Shown here one piece after another: positions 1 to 7,658 of a DNA stretch of 13,608 nucleotides (within the stretch, counting starts at the first letter, position 1; every line of letters begins with the position of its first letter). A program made the translations under genes and the position numbers. The stretch is taken from the NCBI GenBank assembly GCA_902465105.1, contig CABQLM010000055.1, forward strand, positions 1-13,608. Direction: 5' to 3'. The notes beneath the pieces were generated by a model. It ran no database searches. It had not been told where the DNA came from and saw nothing but the letters and a program-made list of their open reading frames with translations. Source of the DNA: an uncultured Collinsella sp. GTDB taxonomy: Bacteria; Actinomycetota; Coriobacteriia; Coriobacteriales; Coriobacteriaceae.

Positions 1-69
1 ATCGTCTGCATGATCGTCGCCGCCGTTATCGCCGCCGGCATTCCGCTGCCCAAGCCGCTGCGCAAGTAG
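1..69 (+). CDS. C-terminal fragment of a membrane protein
   Basis: Frame 1 is open from the window edge to a TAG at 67-69 and gives 22 residues. They are a hydrophobic run rich in I, V and A, followed by a basic, proline-containing tail ending PLPKPLRK. This looks like the last transmembrane helix and cytoplasmic end of an integral membrane protein, with positive charge after the helix. The rest of the gene lies outside the window, so the family cannot be named. It converges on the ABC permease gene, whose stop is at 160-162. The 90 bases between show no clear terminator. Confidence 0.5.
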   Translation: MVCMIVAAVIAAGIPLPKPLRK

Positions 70-159
70 TACGGTGGCGCACGCCGGGGACATACCGTTT
101 GCCACGGATTTGCGGGAAGGGGCGGCGATCGTGCCCTTCGTGGATTGAGGCTCGCGTGG

Positions 160-858
160 TTACAGATCGCGTGCTCGATAGACCTTGGTGCTGACGGTGC
201 AGCTGATTGCACATAGTGCGAGCGCCAGTACGGCAATTCCTGCACACAGACAGCCAAGGACGGCGGGATCGGGATTCGCCCCAGCAATCGACATGAGCCA
301 GTTGCTAATGGGGTTGGAGGAGCTCAGCATTGCCATGGCAAGGCATCCGAGCAGGGCAAACAGGCCAACGGATAGGCGCAGCGCCTCCATGTGTCCAAAT
401 CGAAAGAACAGCGGCTGTGCCAAAAACACCATCATGAGGGAGATGAGCATCGATGCGGCGGAGGCTATTGTGATTTCAAAGACAGCCTGCCCCGTCGAAG
501 GGACGCCCACGCTGTTGAAGAGCGGGATGACGACGATGCTCAAAAGCGCGGCGACGCACGCCATGACGGCCGAAAATGCGACAATGCTCAGGTAGCGTGC
601 GCAGATAATGTCTTTGCGCGAGATGGGCAGCGTTGCCCGATAGCGCTCCCATCCGTTTTGATTGTCGAAGCCTGCCAGTGAGCTCATGACCATGATGGGC
701 GACATGGCGCTGACGGCGCAGGCGCCGGCGCTCATGCCGGAATCGCCGTCTGTCGCGTTGGCGAGGGTCAGCACGACGAATATGAACAGGCCGACGCCCG
801 CGATGCTCGGGACGAGCGTGCGAACGATGGCGAGCTCGGACATAAAGGCGCGTTTCAT
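160..858 (-). CDS. ABC-2 type transporter permease subunit
   Basis: This 232-residue integral membrane protein should be the membrane half of the exporter whose ATPase is encoded just upstream. About six hydrophobic segments are visible, starting near residues 15-33 and ending near 200-222. A cytoplasmic stretch after the second segment reads FDNQNGWERYRATLPIS (residues 64-80). That pattern (W..Y...LP.SR, then a basic helix) is typical of small ABC-2 permeases of the ABC2_membrane_5 type found beside YtrA-like regulators. The ATG overlaps the ATPase stop codon in an ATGA, so the two are translationally coupled. The substrate cannot be told from sequence; relatives export peptides or answer cell-envelope stress. 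No obvious terminator follows the stop. Confidence 0.85.
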   Translation of the reverse strand: MKRAFMSELAIVRTLVPSIAGVGLFIFVVLTLANATDGDSGMSAGACAVSAMSPIMVMSSLAGFDNQNGWERYRATLPISRKDIICARYLSIVAFSAVMACVAALLSIVVIPLFNSVGVPSTGQAVFEITIASAASMLISLMMVFLAQPLFFRFGHMEALRLSVGLFALLGCLAMAMLSSSNPISNWLMSIAGANPDPAVLGCLCAGIAVLALALCAISCTVSTKVYRARDL

Positions 859-1736
859 TTCGAAGCCCCTTTCAGCGTGAGGCGCAGGTAGTCGTCAATG
901 GTTGCCCGATCGCAAGGAATCTCGGGGAAGGCCTCGAGCGTTTCGCGACGGTTGGGCACGAGCACATCCACGCTATAGGCGCGGTGGGCGGCACGGGCGC
1001 CTTCGACGCAAGCCATAAGCTCGGCGGCCTGCGCTTGGGTGCAGTGGGCGATGCCGGCGCGGTCGGTAATATCCTCGCGCGGTAGGTCAAACATAATCGA
1101 GCCAGCGTCGATGCAGATGACGCGGTCGGCGGTGCGATCGAGGTCGGATGTAATGTGGCTCGAGAGCAGCACACTGTGTTGGCCGTCAGCGACAAAGGCG
1201 AGCAGCTCGTCGAGCAGCTCGTCGCGCGCCATGGGATCAAGGCCTGCGGTAGCTTCGTCCAAAACGAGCAGTTTGGCATTGTGGCTGAGCGCACAGGCAA
1301 GCTGCAACTTCATGCCCATGCCGCGAGAGAGGTCCTTGACCTTTGCCTTGGGATCGAGGCCAAATCGGTTGATGAGTCCGCTGAACGTTTCGCGATTCCA
1401 CATGGGGTACGCCGGGCCTACGAGTGCCTCAACTTCGGCCACCTTGAGTGTGGAAGGGAAGGGGCATGTGTCCAGCACGAGGCCGACACGAGTGCGCAGA
1501 CAACGCTGCGCTTCATCGGGCGCGTCGGCGCCACAGCGCTGCCCAAACAGGTGCACCTCGCCGGCATCGAGCTTTATAAGCCCGAGCGCGGCTCGAATCG
1601 TCGTGGTTTTGCCGGCGCCGTTGGCACCCACAAAGCCGACAATCTGGCCGGGCTCCACAGCGAGTGTGACATCACGCAGCGAAAAACGGTCGCTCACACG
1701 GCGTGAGATACCTTTGAGTTCTAAAAGGTTTTGCAT
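855..1736 (-). CDS. ABC transporter ATP-binding protein
   Basis: A 293-residue cytoplasmic ATPase that should power the permease encoded next. Walker A is GANGAGKT (residues 37-44), the signature loop is LSRGM (136-140, where many families have LSGGQ), Walker B is LLVLDE (156-161) and the H-loop histidine is in SSH (192-194). The usual Q-loop glutamine is not evident in the region around residue 89, which reads LVLDT. The last 75 residues or so form a C-terminal extension, as is usual for drug or bacteriocin exporters of the YtrB/CcmA type. The ATG has AGAAAGG about 7 bases upstream. It starts 23 bases after the GntR gene and overlaps the permease start by 4 bases, so the three genes look like one operon. 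Confidence 0.93.
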   Translation of the reverse strand: MQNLLELKGISRRVSDRFSLRDVTLAVEPGQIVGFVGANGAGKTTTIRAALGLIKLDAGEVHLFGQRCGADAPDEAQRCLRTRVGLVLDTCPFPSTLKVAEVEALVGPAYPMWNRETFSGLINRFGLDPKAKVKDLSRGMGMKLQLACALSHNAKLLVLDEATAGLDPMARDELLDELLAFVADGQHSVLLSSHITSDLDRTADRVICIDAGSIMFDLPREDITDRAGIAHCTQAQAAELMACVEGARAAHRAYSVDVLVPNRRETLEAFPEIPCDRATIDDYLRLTLKGASK

Positions 1737-1759
1737 GGTATAGCCTTTCTTGCAGATGG

Positions 1760-2140
1760 CTACTGCATGGTTTCGGGGGCCACGAGGTCGAGCATTTCGT
1801 GTAGCTTGTCGCGCGTGACGCCCAAGGCTTCGGCTTGGCTTGCCGCTTTCGCAAGTAACTCTTCGCTATGGCAGAGCTGGTTTTCACGCAAGAGTTCTTG
1901 GTTGCCCTCGGCGACAAAGCAGCCCTTGCCCTGCACGGTGCAGATAAAGCCGAGCTGCTCCAGGTCGGCGTAGGCGCGCTTGGTGGTGATGACGCTCACG
2001 CCCAGGTCGCTCGCGAGTGCACGGATGCTGGGGAGTTTGGCTCCCGCGGCGAGCGTGCCCGATAAGATCTGAGCTTTGATCTGCGAGGATATCTGTTCGT
2101 AGATGGGCTTATCGCTCGAATTGGATAGGATGATGTCCAC
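1760..2140 (-). CDS. GntR family (YtrA subfamily) transcriptional regulator
   Basis: A 126-residue DNA-binding protein with an N-terminal winged helix. PIYEQISSQIKAQILSG opens the domain, the PSIRALASDLGVSVITTKRAY region (residues about 36-57) is the helix-turn-helix, and the VQGKGCFVA segment (about 69-77) is the wing. After the wing there is only a short helical tail and no large effector domain, which is the YtrA layout; these repressors normally control the adjacent ABC exporter. The start is GTG (complement of 2138-2140) preceded by AGGAGC with 4-5 bases between. It is first in the operon with the ATPase and permease. An inverted repeat over its promoter is a candidate autoregulatory operator. 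The ligand is unknown. Confidence 0.92.
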   Translation of the reverse strand: MDIILSNSSDKPIYEQISSQIKAQILSGTLAAGAKLPSIRALASDLGVSVITTKRAYADLEQLGFICTVQGKGCFVAEGNQELLRENQLCHSEELLAKAASQAEALGVTRDKLHEMLDLVAPETMQ

Positions 2141-2167
2141 AGCGGCTCCTTAGCTGATGGGCTACAC

Positions 2168-2199
2168 GTGTATATAACCGGTAAGCACAGTATATACAC
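2168..2199. promoter_or_regulatory. Inverted-repeat operator of the GntR/ABC operon
   Basis: GTGTATATA at 2168-2176 is matched by its exact reverse complement TATATACAC at 2191-2199, with 14 bases between. The repeat covers the predicted -10 box of the minus-strand promoter and the region just downstream of it. A dimeric YtrA-type repressor bound here would block transcription of its own operon. The repeat is read directly; the assignment to this regulator is inferred from position. Confidence 0.6.
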
Positions 2200-2216
2200 T
2201 ATGCACAGTTCTGCAA
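2189..2216 (-). promoter_or_regulatory. Predicted promoter of the GntR/ABC operon
   Basis: On the minus strand TTGCAG (complement of 2211-2216) lies 16 bases from TATACT (complement of 2189-2194). The -10 matches the sigma-70-type consensus at five of six positions and the -35 at three. It sits about 50 bases before the GTG start and overlaps the right arm of the operator. Confidence 0.5.
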
Positions 2217-2227
2217 GAGGCAAATGT

Positions 2228-2258
2228 GGAGTAAGCCCGCCGGCGCCGTGCTTACTCC
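2228..2258. repeat. Perfect 9-bp hairpin, GGAGTAAGC/GCTTACTCC
   Basis: The arms are at 2228-2236 and 2250-2258, with a GC-rich 13-base loop. Seven A residues follow on the plus strand. The only flanking tract is T-rich on the wrong side for a minus-strand terminator, and on the plus strand it is A, not T. It is therefore not a standard intrinsic terminator in either direction. It could be a protein-binding palindrome or part of the repeat cluster to its right. Confidence 0.5.
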
Positions 2259-2263
2259 AAAAA

Positions 2264-2321
2264 AATCTCAATCTGTAACACCTAGGTTCGTTTTGGGTCG
2301 CTTGCTGTTACAGATTGAGGT
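2264..2321 (+). repeat. Hairpin repeat 1 with TGTTACAGATTGAG arms
   Basis: CTCAATCTGTAACA (2267-2280) pairs perfectly with TGTTACAGATTGAG (2306-2319) over 14 bp. One U-G and one A-U pair extend it outward in plus-strand RNA. The loop is 25 bases (2281-2305). No T-tract follows directly; GTGTTATTTGCC comes next. It shares its arm sequence with hairpin repeat 2, so the pair looks like two copies of one genomic repeat type. Confidence 0.75.
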
Positions 2322-2344
2322 GTTATTTGCCCGCTTACCTATTC

Positions 2345-2400
2345 GTCTTGATCTGTAACAGGTAGAGACCAAAACCCGTCTCCCTGTTACAGATTGAGAC
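2345..2400 (+). repeat. Hairpin repeat 2 with TGTTACAGAT arms
   Basis: ATCTGTAACAGG (2351-2362) pairs with CCTGTTACAGAT (2383-2394). Outside this core, GTCTTG (2345-2350) pairs with TGAGAC (2395-2400) through two tandem G-U wobbles and four Watson-Crick pairs. Inside, GAGAC (2365-2369) pairs with GTCTC (2378-2382) around an 8-base loop after a 2-base bulge. The wobbles work only in RNA copied from the plus strand; the opposite strand would have A-C mismatches. The element lies upstream of the probable prfC promoter. No T-tract follows. Confidence 0.75.
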
Positions 2401-2491
2401 AATTTGCCGCAGAACACCGTAAACAGTCATTCGTCCAGGCCCCAACTGATGAATTTGTCCTGATAGGTGCCCTAGAGCGAGATTTCGCGGC

Positions 2492-2497
2492 TACAAT
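2492..2497 (+). promoter_or_regulatory. prfC: Possible -10 box for prfC
   Basis: TACAAT matches the -10 consensus at five of six positions and lies about 50 bases before the chosen prfC start. No convincing -35 is seen at 16-18 bases upstream, so this is a weak call. If correct, the hairpin repeats are upstream of the transcript start. Confidence 0.35.
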
Positions 2498-2544
2498 AGT
2501 GCGGTTACAACGACGTAATGCACTCAATGCAAGAAAGGATCCGC

Positions 2545-4158
<1,614 letters not shown>

Positions 4159-4167
4159 CGCACCAGT

Positions 4168-4191
4168 GCGGTGGCCCTGCGGGGCCGCCGC
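4168..4191 (+). terminator. GC-rich hairpin after prfC
   Basis: GCGGTGGCCC (4168-4177) pairs with GGGCCGCCGC (4182-4191), with one U-G wobble and a TGCG loop. It begins 10 bases after the prfC stop. There is no T-tract behind it, so it is at best a weak or factor-assisted terminator, or an RNA 3'-end stabiliser. Confidence 0.35.
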
Positions 4192-4238
4192 GCCGATTGC
4201 TTGCCTGATGCCGCGTGAGCGGCTATCATACCCACCGT

Positions 4239-4308
4239 CGTCTCAAGACCGAGACGTTCGAGCAGTTCGGGTCCGATATCCTGCTCGTTAAACCTAAAAC
4301 CAAAGGAG
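4239..4308 (+). promoter_or_regulatory. Structured leader, possible preQ1-type riboswitch
   Basis: Two adjacent hairpins precede the VUT transporter. The first is CGTCTC (4239-4244) with GAGACG (4251-4256). The second is CGAGCAG (4259-4265) with CTGCTCG (4281-4287) around a 15-base loop. The second is followed by an A-rich tail (4288-4301) that runs into the ribosome binding site AAAGGAG (4302-4308). In the tail, ACC can pair with GGT in the loop as an H-type pseudoknot. A small hairpin, an A-rich tail and a pseudoknot at the ribosome binding site is the preQ1-I plan, and the downstream gene is of a queuosine-precursor transporter family. However, the loop is longer than in the classic aptamers, so this remains a hypothesis. 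Confidence 0.4.
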
Positions 4309-4314
4309 TACATA

Positions 4315-5037
4315 ATGATCAAGAAGGTCATGGAGGACTACAAGGTCCTGTTGCGGAGCATTCCCGCGGCAACGGTTTCGCTGTTTTTCGTGAGCGTTAT
4401 CATGATGAACCTGCTGGCTAACAAAGAGCTTATCAGCCTGCCGTATCTGGCACTCGACTGCGGCTTTGTGGTGAGCTGGGTTTCGTTTTTGTGCCAGGAC
4501 ATGATCTGCAAGCGCTTTGGCGCCAAGGCATCCATCAAAATCTCTATCCTCGCGCTGCTGGTCAACCTGGCCGTGAGCCTGTGCTTTTGGGCATGCTCGC
4601 TCACGCCCGGCATGTGGGGCGCCTACTACGACACGGGCATGATCGAGGTCAACACTGCCCTTAACGCCACCATTGGCGGCACCTGGTACGTGGTGCTGGG
4701 CTCTTCGCTGGCAATGCTCGTTTCTGCTGTGGTTAATTCCACACTCAACCAGTCGCTTGGTCGTATGCTCAAAAAGAATAATTTTGCGAGCTTCGCCTTC
4801 CGCTCCTATGTGTCTACGGGTGTTGGCCAGTTTATCGACAACCTGGTCTTTGCCATTGTGGTGAGCCACACGTTCTTTGGTTGGACCTGGGTGCAGGTCC
4901 TTATGTGCTCGCTGACGGGTGCCATCGCCGAGCTGATGTGTGAGGTCTTCCTAAGCCCCGTTGGCTACAAGGTCGTGCGCGGCTGGGAGCGCGAGAATGT
5001 GGGCTCCGAGTACCTCGAGCGCCACGCAACCGCCTAA
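4315..5037 (+). CDS. VUT family transporter, probable queuosine precursor uptake
   Basis: A 240-residue membrane protein with about six helices. It resembles the YhhQ/VUT (DUF165) family, whose studied members import queuosine precursors such as preQ0 or preQ1 for tRNA modification. Supporting motifs are QDMICKRFGAKAS (residues 61-73), matching the family's conserved loop after helix 2, GQFIDNLVFAIV (171-182) in a late helix, and SPVGYKVVRGWER (214-226) at the C-terminal end. AAAGGAG lies 6 bases before the ATG. The next gene begins 9 bases after the stop, so the two are co-transcribed. The leader may be a preQ1-type regulator. Family assignment is fairly firm; the precise substrate is inferred. 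Confidence 0.82.
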   Translation: MIKKVMEDYKVLLRSIPAATVSLFFVSVIMMNLLANKELISLPYLALDCGFVVSWVSFLCQDMICKRFGAKASIKISILALLVNLAVSLCFWACSLTPGMWGAYYDTGMIEVNTALNATIGGTWYVVLGSSLAMLVSAVVNSTLNQSLGRMLKKNNFASFAFRSYVSTGVGQFIDNLVFAIVVSHTFFGWTWVQVLMCSLTGAIAELMCEVFLSPVGYKVVRGWERENVGSEYLERHATA

Positions 5038-5046
5038 GGAGCAAGT

Positions 5047-5727
5047 ATGCGGGTTTTGATCACGGGTGCTTCGGGCGGTATCGGAGCCGCATGCGTGCAG
5101 CGCTTTTTGGACGAGGGCCACGAGGTCGTGGGCTTTGATCTGCTGCCGGCGGCGATCGAACACGAGCGCTACCGCCATCTGATTGTTGATGTCCGCGAGC
5201 CGGGCTCGTTTCCAGGCGACCTTGAACCCCAAGTGATCGTGAACGTTGCCGGCACGCAGGATTCGGCCGATGACATTGCCGCCAACCTGTGTGGCACCAT
5301 CAACGTGACCGAGCGCTACGCCTTTGTGGGGGAGGGGCTTGCCGCCAAGCCGGCGCCGGCTATCAAATCCGTGGTCAATGTGGGGTCGGCGAGCGGCCAT
5401 ACGGGTTCGGAGTTTCCCGTCTATGCCGCCAGCAAAGGCGGCGTTATCGCCTACACCAAGAACCTTGCAAACCGCCTGGCACCTCGGGCCATCGCCAACA
5501 GTGTGGACCCGGGCGGCGTTATCACGCCGCTCAACCGTTGCGTGATGGAAGACGAACACCTGTGGAGCCAGATTATGGAGCTCACGCCGCTTAAACGCTG
5601 GGCCACTGCCCAAGAGATCGCCGAGTGGATTTACTTTGTGGGCGTGACCAACCGGTTTATGACCGGACAGAGTCTGCTCATTGACGGTGGCGAGGCCGGC
5701 CGCACACAATTTATATGGCCCGAATAG
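5047..5727 (+). CDS. Short-chain dehydrogenase/reductase (SDR) family oxidoreductase
   Basis: A 226-residue classical SDR with a single Rossmann domain. The dinucleotide-binding motif TGASGGIG is at residues 6-13. An aspartate after the second strand (D31, in VVGFDLL) favours NAD(H) over NADP(H). NVAG is at 66-69, the catalytic serine is probably S114 in NVGSASG, and YAASK (126-130) supplies Y126 and K130. The C-terminal LIDGG is typical of 3-oxoacyl-reductase-like SDRs. It is slightly shorter than the usual 240-260 residues, with a compact region between strands 2 and 4. The substrate is unknown. Its AAGGAG overlaps the stop of the VUT transporter gene, which indicates coupled expression, but no queuosine step uses an SDR that I know of. 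Confidence 0.9.
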   Translation: MRVLITGASGGIGAACVQRFLDEGHEVVGFDLLPAAIEHERYRHLIVDVREPGSFPGDLEPQVIVNVAGTQDSADDIAANLCGTINVTERYAFVGEGLAAKPAPAIKSVVNVGSASGHTGSEFPVYAASKGGVIAYTKNLANRLAPRAIANSVDPGGVITPLNRCVMEDEHLWSQIMELTPLKRWATAQEIAEWIYFVGVTNRFMTGQSLLIDGGEAGRTQFIWPE

Positions 5728-5766
5728 AAAACGCGCCCGGCGGAAAGCCATCGGGCGCGTTTTTTG
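5728..5766. terminator. Strong bidirectional terminator between SDR gene and ung
   Basis: AAAACGCGCCCG (5728-5739) pairs perfectly with CGGGCGCGTTTT (5752-5763), and the T-run continues for two more bases. The loop is 12 bases. Because A-rich and T-rich tracts flank both sides, it can stop the SDR transcript on the plus strand and the convergent ung transcript on the minus strand. It begins immediately after the SDR stop codon. Confidence 0.92.
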
Positions 5767-5778
5767 ATGTATCGATTT

Positions 5779-6504
5779 TTAGCCGAGGCAAGTCCAGTTG
5801 ACGGGGGTCGAGCAGTGCTGTTCGAGTAGTCGATTGGCGGCGGAGAAGGGGTGCGACCCCATAAAGGCGGGGAGTTCTGCCGTGGCACGGTTGGCCGAAA
5901 GCGGCGAGGGGTGCGTGGAGGCCAGGCAGAACTTGCCGGTTGCCTTGCCCGCGCCGGTAGTGGCGAGCTTGCCTTCGACCATCTGCTGGGCAAAGCGGCC
6001 CCATGCCAAAAAGACTACCGGCTGGGGCAGCTGGCAGCAGCGTTCGATAACGTAGTCGGTGAGCGTGCTCCAGCCCAGCTTGGCGTGCGAGTTGGCGGCA
6101 TGCTCGCGCACGGTGAGCGTGGTGTTGAGAAGCAGGACGCCCTGTTGTGCCCATGGTGTTAGATCTCCCGTGGCGGGAATGGGGCAACCCAGATCGGCTT
6201 TGAGTTCCTTGTAGATGTTGCGCAGGCTTGGCGGCAACTTGGTTTGCGTCGTGGGGACCGAAAACGACAGCCCCATGGCCTGGTTGGGCCCGTGATAGGG
6301 GTCTTGACCCAAGATGACAACCTTGACCTGGTCGGCCGGCGTGTAGGCGAGGGCATTGAGGATGTCGTCTTGTGCCGGGTAGATGGTTTGCTCGGCACGC
6401 AAAAGGGCGATGCGCTCGAGCAGCTGGTTCGTAGCGTCACGTACCGGTTGCGGCGCATCGTCCAACCAAGTTGCTATGTTGCGGTCGCGAGTTGCGGTGT
6501 CCAT
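5779..6504 (-). CDS. ung: Uracil-DNA glycosylase (family 1)
   Basis: This 241-residue enzyme cuts uracil out of DNA to begin base excision repair of deaminated cytosine or misincorporated dUMP. The water-activating motif GQDPYHGP (residues 66-73, catalytic D68) and the minor-groove loop HPSPLSA (198-204, catalytic H198) are both intact. FSV (81-83) and LLNTTLTV (125-132, with N127 for uracil recognition) complete the pocket. Length is close to that of E. coli Ung (229). The ATG has AAAGGAG 4 bases upstream. It lies 87 bases downstream of the DMT transporter gene on the same strand and could be co-transcribed with it; a TACAAT in the gap might instead give its own promoter. Confidence 0.97.
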   Translation of the reverse strand: MDTATRDRNIATWLDDAPQPVRDATNQLLERIALLRAEQTIYPAQDDILNALAYTPADQVKVVILGQDPYHGPNQAMGLSFSVPTTQTKLPPSLRNIYKELKADLGCPIPATGDLTPWAQQGVLLLNTTLTVREHAANSHAKLGWSTLTDYVIERCCQLPQPVVFLAWGRFAQQMVEGKLATTGAGKATGKFCLASTHPSPLSANRATAELPAFMGSHPFSAANRLLEQHCSTPVNWTCLG

Positions 6505-6591
6505 GGGGCTCCTTTATGGCAGATGCTCTGTTGGCATCTATTGTAAAGGCGTCCGGAGACCTTAGTGTCGTGGCTACAAAAGGTGAGGCGC

Positions 6592-7500
6592 TTACGAGGC
6601 CCGCTCGGGCGTTCCTGCCATGCGGGTATGGTCGTGAGTATGCGCATGAAGTCGCGGGAGCTGCACGGTTGCCACCATGACGCCGGTGAGGATGAGAGCG
6701 GCGCCAAAGAAGGCGATGGGGCTTAGGACCTCGCCGACCAGGAAGAAGGAGAAGACGGCAGAGCAGACCGGCTCGAGTGAGAAAGCGAAGCCGGTGGTCT
6801 CGGCGGGCACGTGGGGCTGCACGAGCGTCTGGGTGATAAAGCCGTAGGCAGAGCAGATGAGTGCGAGCGCGACGACAACGACGATCTCGTTAGGCGTGCC
6901 GGGAAGCGTGAAGCCGCCAAAGGTGAATGCGGCGATGCCAGAGAACAGGCCGCCAAAGCCCAGCTGCCAAACACCCAGAGCAAGCGGATTGACATCTTCG
7001 ACAAAGCGCTTTGCCACAATGATATGGCCGGCATAGACAAAAGCGGAGAGCAGCATGATGATCGCGCCGGGATTCAGGCTGGTAAAGTCGGCGCCCGAGA
7101 GCAGCGGCATGCCGCAGGTGACGATGGCGGTGCCGACAAGCACTTTGCGTTCGGGGGCGCGGCGCAGCAGGGCGGCGTTGGCAAACGGCACGATCACGAC
7201 CGTCAGGCTCTGCAAAAAGCCGGCAGTGGAGGCGGAGGTGAGGCTGGAGCCCAGGCACATGCAGGTGAGCTCGGTTGCCATAATGGCGCCGATGATGGCG
7301 GCGCGGACCATAAGGTCGCGGTTGATACGGAACGCGCGCTTGTGGAAGAGCAGCAGGCAGGCCACAAAGGCGATGATGCAGCGTAGCGCGACGATACTCG
7401 TGGCATTCATGCTGTCCATACCGATCTTCATGAGGGGATACGAAAAGCCCCATGCGACGGGAACGGAAAATGAGAGCGCGATTGCTTTTTTGCGATCCAT
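6592..7500 (-). CDS. DMT superfamily (EamA family) transporter
   Basis: A 302-residue inner membrane protein with about ten helices in two EamA-type repeats. It starts with the typical VAWGFSYPLMKIGMDSMNATSIVALRC region (residues about 15-41), and the second repeat begins around residue 150. Members export amino acids, metabolites or drugs; the substrate here cannot be read. The C-terminus has an unusual alternating-histidine tail, HAHTHDHTRM (H285, H287, H289, H291), which could bind a metal ion. AAAAGGAG precedes the ATG. The gene is divergent from a LysR regulator 158 bases away, the standard arrangement for a LysR protein controlling its neighbour, so export may be induced by the LysR ligand. 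Confidence 0.9.
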   Translation of the reverse strand: MDRKKAIALSFSVPVAWGFSYPLMKIGMDSMNATSIVALRCIIAFVACLLLFHKRAFRINRDLMVRAAIIGAIMATELTCMCLGSSLTSASTAGFLQSLTVVIVPFANAALLRRAPERKVLVGTAIVTCGMPLLSGADFTSLNPGAIIMLLSAFVYAGHIIVAKRFVEDVNPLALGVWQLGFGGLFSGIAAFTFGGFTLPGTPNEIVVVVALALICSAYGFITQTLVQPHVPAETTGFAFSLEPVCSAVFSFFLVGEVLSPIAFFGAALILTGVMVATVQLPRLHAHTHDHTRMAGTPERAS

Positions 7501-7658
7501 GGGACTCCTTTTGTTACAGAACGGTTTCGCACAAAGGATTCTGCTCCCAGATTTGGATGTAGTAAAGCGAATGTATCTTCAGTATGATTAAGAAATGCTA
7601 AAGCGGGTGCGAAAAGCCCTGGCAAAACGTTTTACGGCTACATCGATGTGGAGGCACG
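7501..7658. promoter_or_regulatory. Divergent promoter region between EamA and LysR genes
   Basis: This 158-base gap must hold the promoters for both genes and any LysR site. TATGAT at 7583-7588 is a plausible plus-strand -10 for the LysR gene, but no good -35 is paired with it. I could not fix a clear T-N11-A operator. TGTTACAGA at 7512-7520, inside the EamA leader, matches nine bases of the repeat core found at 2266-2400; a nine-base match may be chance. Confidence 0.4.

Noticed and set aside
159..167. GTTACAGAT at the end of the permease gene, as another copy of the 2264-2400 repeat core
   Set aside because: It encodes the last residues and stop of the permease; a nine-base match in 13.6 kb is expected by chance about one time in ten and no partner arm is near.
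2264..2400. A CRISPR array
   Set aside because: The copies alternate in orientation and pair with each other, spacing is irregular, and no cas gene is present.
4294..4869. A 191-residue minus-strand frame over the VUT transporter
   Set aside because: Antisense shadow of a well-supported membrane protein gene; the product is rich in H, Q and R without domain motifs.
6521..6539. Hairpin AGATGC/GCATCT just upstream of the ung ribosome binding site
   Set aside because: Only six base pairs with a seven-base loop; this is expected by chance and nothing else supports a regulatory role.
6811..7386. A 191-residue plus-strand frame opposite the EamA transporter
   Set aside because: Low-complexity G, A, D, H and Q product antisense to a clear ten-helix transporter.
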